The translations under genes were made by a program, and so were the position numbers. The notes beneath the pieces are model-generated. The model had not been told where the DNA came from. It made no database searches and saw nothing but the letters and a program-made list of their open reading frames with translations. Shown one piece after another: positions 7,352-8,528 of a stretch of 8,528 nt of DNA. Numbering within the stretch: the stretch's first letter is position 1; each line of letters opens with the position of its first letter. Source of the DNA: Chlorobiota bacterium (lineage in GTDB: Bacteria; Bacteroidota; Bacteroidia; Bacteroidales; F082); contig JAUXBM010000062.1 in the NCBI GenBank assembly GCA_030619415.1, forward strand, positions 1-8,528, in the 5' to 3' direction.

Positions 7352-8289
7352 GATTTACTCAACAGTTTATCGAAATAGTTAATTGTTTTGCCTAATCCTT
7401 CATCCAGTTCTACATGAGGTTCCCAGTTTAGCTCTTTTTTGGCAAGACTGATATCTGGTTTTCTTTGCAGCGGGTCGTCTTCGGGCAGGGGTTTATAAAT
7501 GATATTTGATTTACTACCTGTCATAGCAATCACTTTTTCCGCCAATTCTAGGATTGTAAATTCTGTTGGATTACCAATGTTTACCGGACCGATAAAATCA
7601 TCTCCAGTCTCCATCAGGTTTATTAAGCCTGCTAAAAGATCGTCGATATACTGGAAACTACGGGTTTGTTGCCCGTCACCATAAATGGTGATATCCTTTT
7701 GGTTTAGTGTCTGGACAATAAAATTAGATACCACACGACCATCATTTGGATGCATGCGTGGGCCATAAGTGTTGAATATCCTCGCAATCTTTATTTTTAC
7801 ATTATTCTGCTGATGATAGTTCATGAACAATGTTTCGGCTACCCGTTTACCTTCATCATAACATGCCCTTGTCCCGATCGGATTCACATGCCCCCAGTAA
7901 TCTTCTTTTTGTGGATGGATTTGCGGATCACCATAAACTTCACTGGTTGAGGCCTGCAATATTTTCGCCTTAATGCGCTTGGCTAGACCCAGCATATTGA
8001 TGGCTCCCATCACCGAAGTTTTAACGGTTTTGATAGGATTGTATTGGTAATGAATAGGGGAGGCCGGGCAAGCAAGGTTATAGATTTCATCAACTTCGAT
8101 AAAGAATGGCATTGTTACATCGTGGCGTATCACCTCAAAAAAAGGATTGTCCATCAAATGAACAATGTTCGACTTTGAACCGGTAAAATAATTATCGAGA
8201 GAGATGACTTCATTGCCCTCATTAAGCAATTTTTCACACAAATGTGAGCCAATAAACCCGGCGCCACCCGTAACGAGGATACGTTTCAT
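7348..8289 (-). CDS. uxs: UDP-glucuronate decarboxylase (UDP-xylose synthase)
   Basis: This NAD+-dependent extended short-chain dehydrogenase converts UDP-glucuronate to UDP-xylose. It has 313 residues, the length of soluble bacterial UXS proteins. It shows GGAGFIGS (8-15), HDVTMPFF, the UXS-typical [27 protein letters not shown] (114-122, with the expected Glu117), catalytic Tyr144 and Lys148 in [24 protein letters not shown], and [10 protein letters not shown] (Arg210). These features separate it from the related dTDP-glucose dehydratases and UDP-glucose epimerases, so the substrate call is fairly firm. The upstream neighbour ugd makes its substrate, and the downstream rfbD overlaps it by 4 bp. 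There is no membrane segment, so it should act in the cytosol. Confidence 0.95.
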   Translation of the reverse strand: MKRILVTGGAGFIGSHLCEKLLNEGNEVISLDNYFTGSKSNIVHLMDNPFFEVIRHDVTMPFFIEVDEIYNLACPASPIHYQYNPIKTVKTSVMGAINMLGLAKRIKAKILQASTSEVYGDPQIHPQKEDYWGHVNPIGTRACYDEGKRVAETLFMNYHQQNNVKIKIARIFNTYGPRMHPNDGRVVSNFIVQTLNQKDITIYGDGQQTRSFQYIDDLLAGLINLMETGDDFIGPVNIGNPTEFTILELAEKVIAMTGSKSNIIYKPLPEDDPLQRKPDISLAKKELNWEPHVELDEGLGKTINYFDKLLSKS

Positions 8290-8312
8290 AAATAATTAGT
8301 TTAACATTTTAT

Positions 8313-8528
8313 TCACCGGTTAACCCCGATCCCGATACCCAAATAATCGAAACCTTCTTCTTTCATGTCTTTCGCTTCGTAAACGTTGCGTCCATCAAAA
8401 ATAACATTTCTCTTCATCAGCTTTTTGATGATCTTGAAATTAGGGAATTTAAATTCGGGCCATTCAGTAATTATTAACAGGCCATCAGCATCAATCAATG
8501 CTTCATATTGGTCATTAACATATTCAAC
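8313..8528 (-). CDS. ugd: UDP-glucose 6-dehydrogenase (3' end only)
   Basis: Only the last 72 codons are visible; the gene runs off the right edge. The frame is open through the edge (VEYVNDQYEAL precedes the TTG at 8496-8498), so no start lies in the window. The segment matches the C-terminal UDP-binding domain of UDP-glucose/GDP-mannose dehydrogenases: YEALIDADGLLIITEWPEF, then NVIFDGRNVY (the conserved DGRN) and EGFDYLGIG. The enzyme oxidises UDP-glucose to UDP-glucuronate with two NAD+. The next gene, 23 bp downstream, uses that product, which supports Ugd over a GDP-mannose dehydrogenase. The tail GIGIGVNR is slightly longer than the usual GIG-R ending and contains a duplicated ATCGGG hexamer. 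Confidence 0.92.
   Translation of the reverse strand, partial: VEYVNDQYEALIDADGLLIITEWPEFKFPNFKIIKKLMKRNVIFDGRNVYEAKDMKEEGFDYLGIGIGVNR

Noticed and set aside
8496..8498. TTG as the start of a small separate gene at the right edge
   Set aside because: The frame continues to the window edge with residues matching the UDP-glucose dehydrogenase C-terminal domain, so this is an internal codon.
1..8528. Mobile element, defence system, CRISPR array, tRNA or riboswitch
   Set aside because: The window is filled by intact core metabolic, repair and nucleotide-sugar genes with gaps of at most about 80 bp, and I saw no signature of any of these.

Overview
The window looks like an ordinary housekeeping stretch of a Bacteroidota chromosome. 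Four things point there: a DUF4835/PorD-family gene between coaBC and recN, two promoters of the Bacteroidota form (TTG, 18-19 bp, TAnnTTTG), the absence of clear Shine-Dalgarno sequences, and moderately AT-rich DNA. The order or family cannot be fixed from this sequence alone. I see no mobile element, CRISPR array, tRNA, rRNA, phage gene or broken gene, and no stretch over about 80 bases lacks a gene.

Left half, + strand: the 3' part of coaBC (coenzyme A synthesis; it runs off the left edge), then an exported DUF4835/PorD-family protein 11 bp downstream, then recN (DNA double-strand break repair) behind its own promoter, then fabI (enoyl-ACP reductase, fatty acid synthesis) behind a second promoter. 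A 4 x 7-bp tandem repeat lies across the recN stop codon. A pair of near-identical 12-mers flanks the -7 element of fabI.

Right half, - strand (read right to left): the 3' end of ugd (UDP-glucose 6-dehydrogenase; it runs off the right edge), a UDP-glucuronate decarboxylase (UDP-xylose synthase), rfbD/rmlD (dTDP-4-dehydrorhamnose reductase) and a PgcA-type phosphoglucomutase. Gaps are 23 bp, a 4-bp ATGA overlap and 35 bp, so this looks like one nucleotide-sugar operon. The mutase would make glucose-1-phosphate, Ugd and UXS would run UDP-glucose to UDP-glucuronate to UDP-xylose, and RfbD would perform the last step to dTDP-rhamnose. The likely use is surface polysaccharide or other glycan synthesis. 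The two halves converge with only 25 bp between fabI and pgcA.

I found no convincing undescribed system. The most notable point is in coaBC: two residues known to be catalytic in the E. coli decarboxylase domain (Asn125 and Cys158) are Asp and Ser here. This is probably a variant shared by the lineage rather than a defect. Other observations are small: the heptamer repeat, a possible fabI operator, two cysteines in the exported PorD-like protein, and a perfect 16-bp palindrome inside pgcA.
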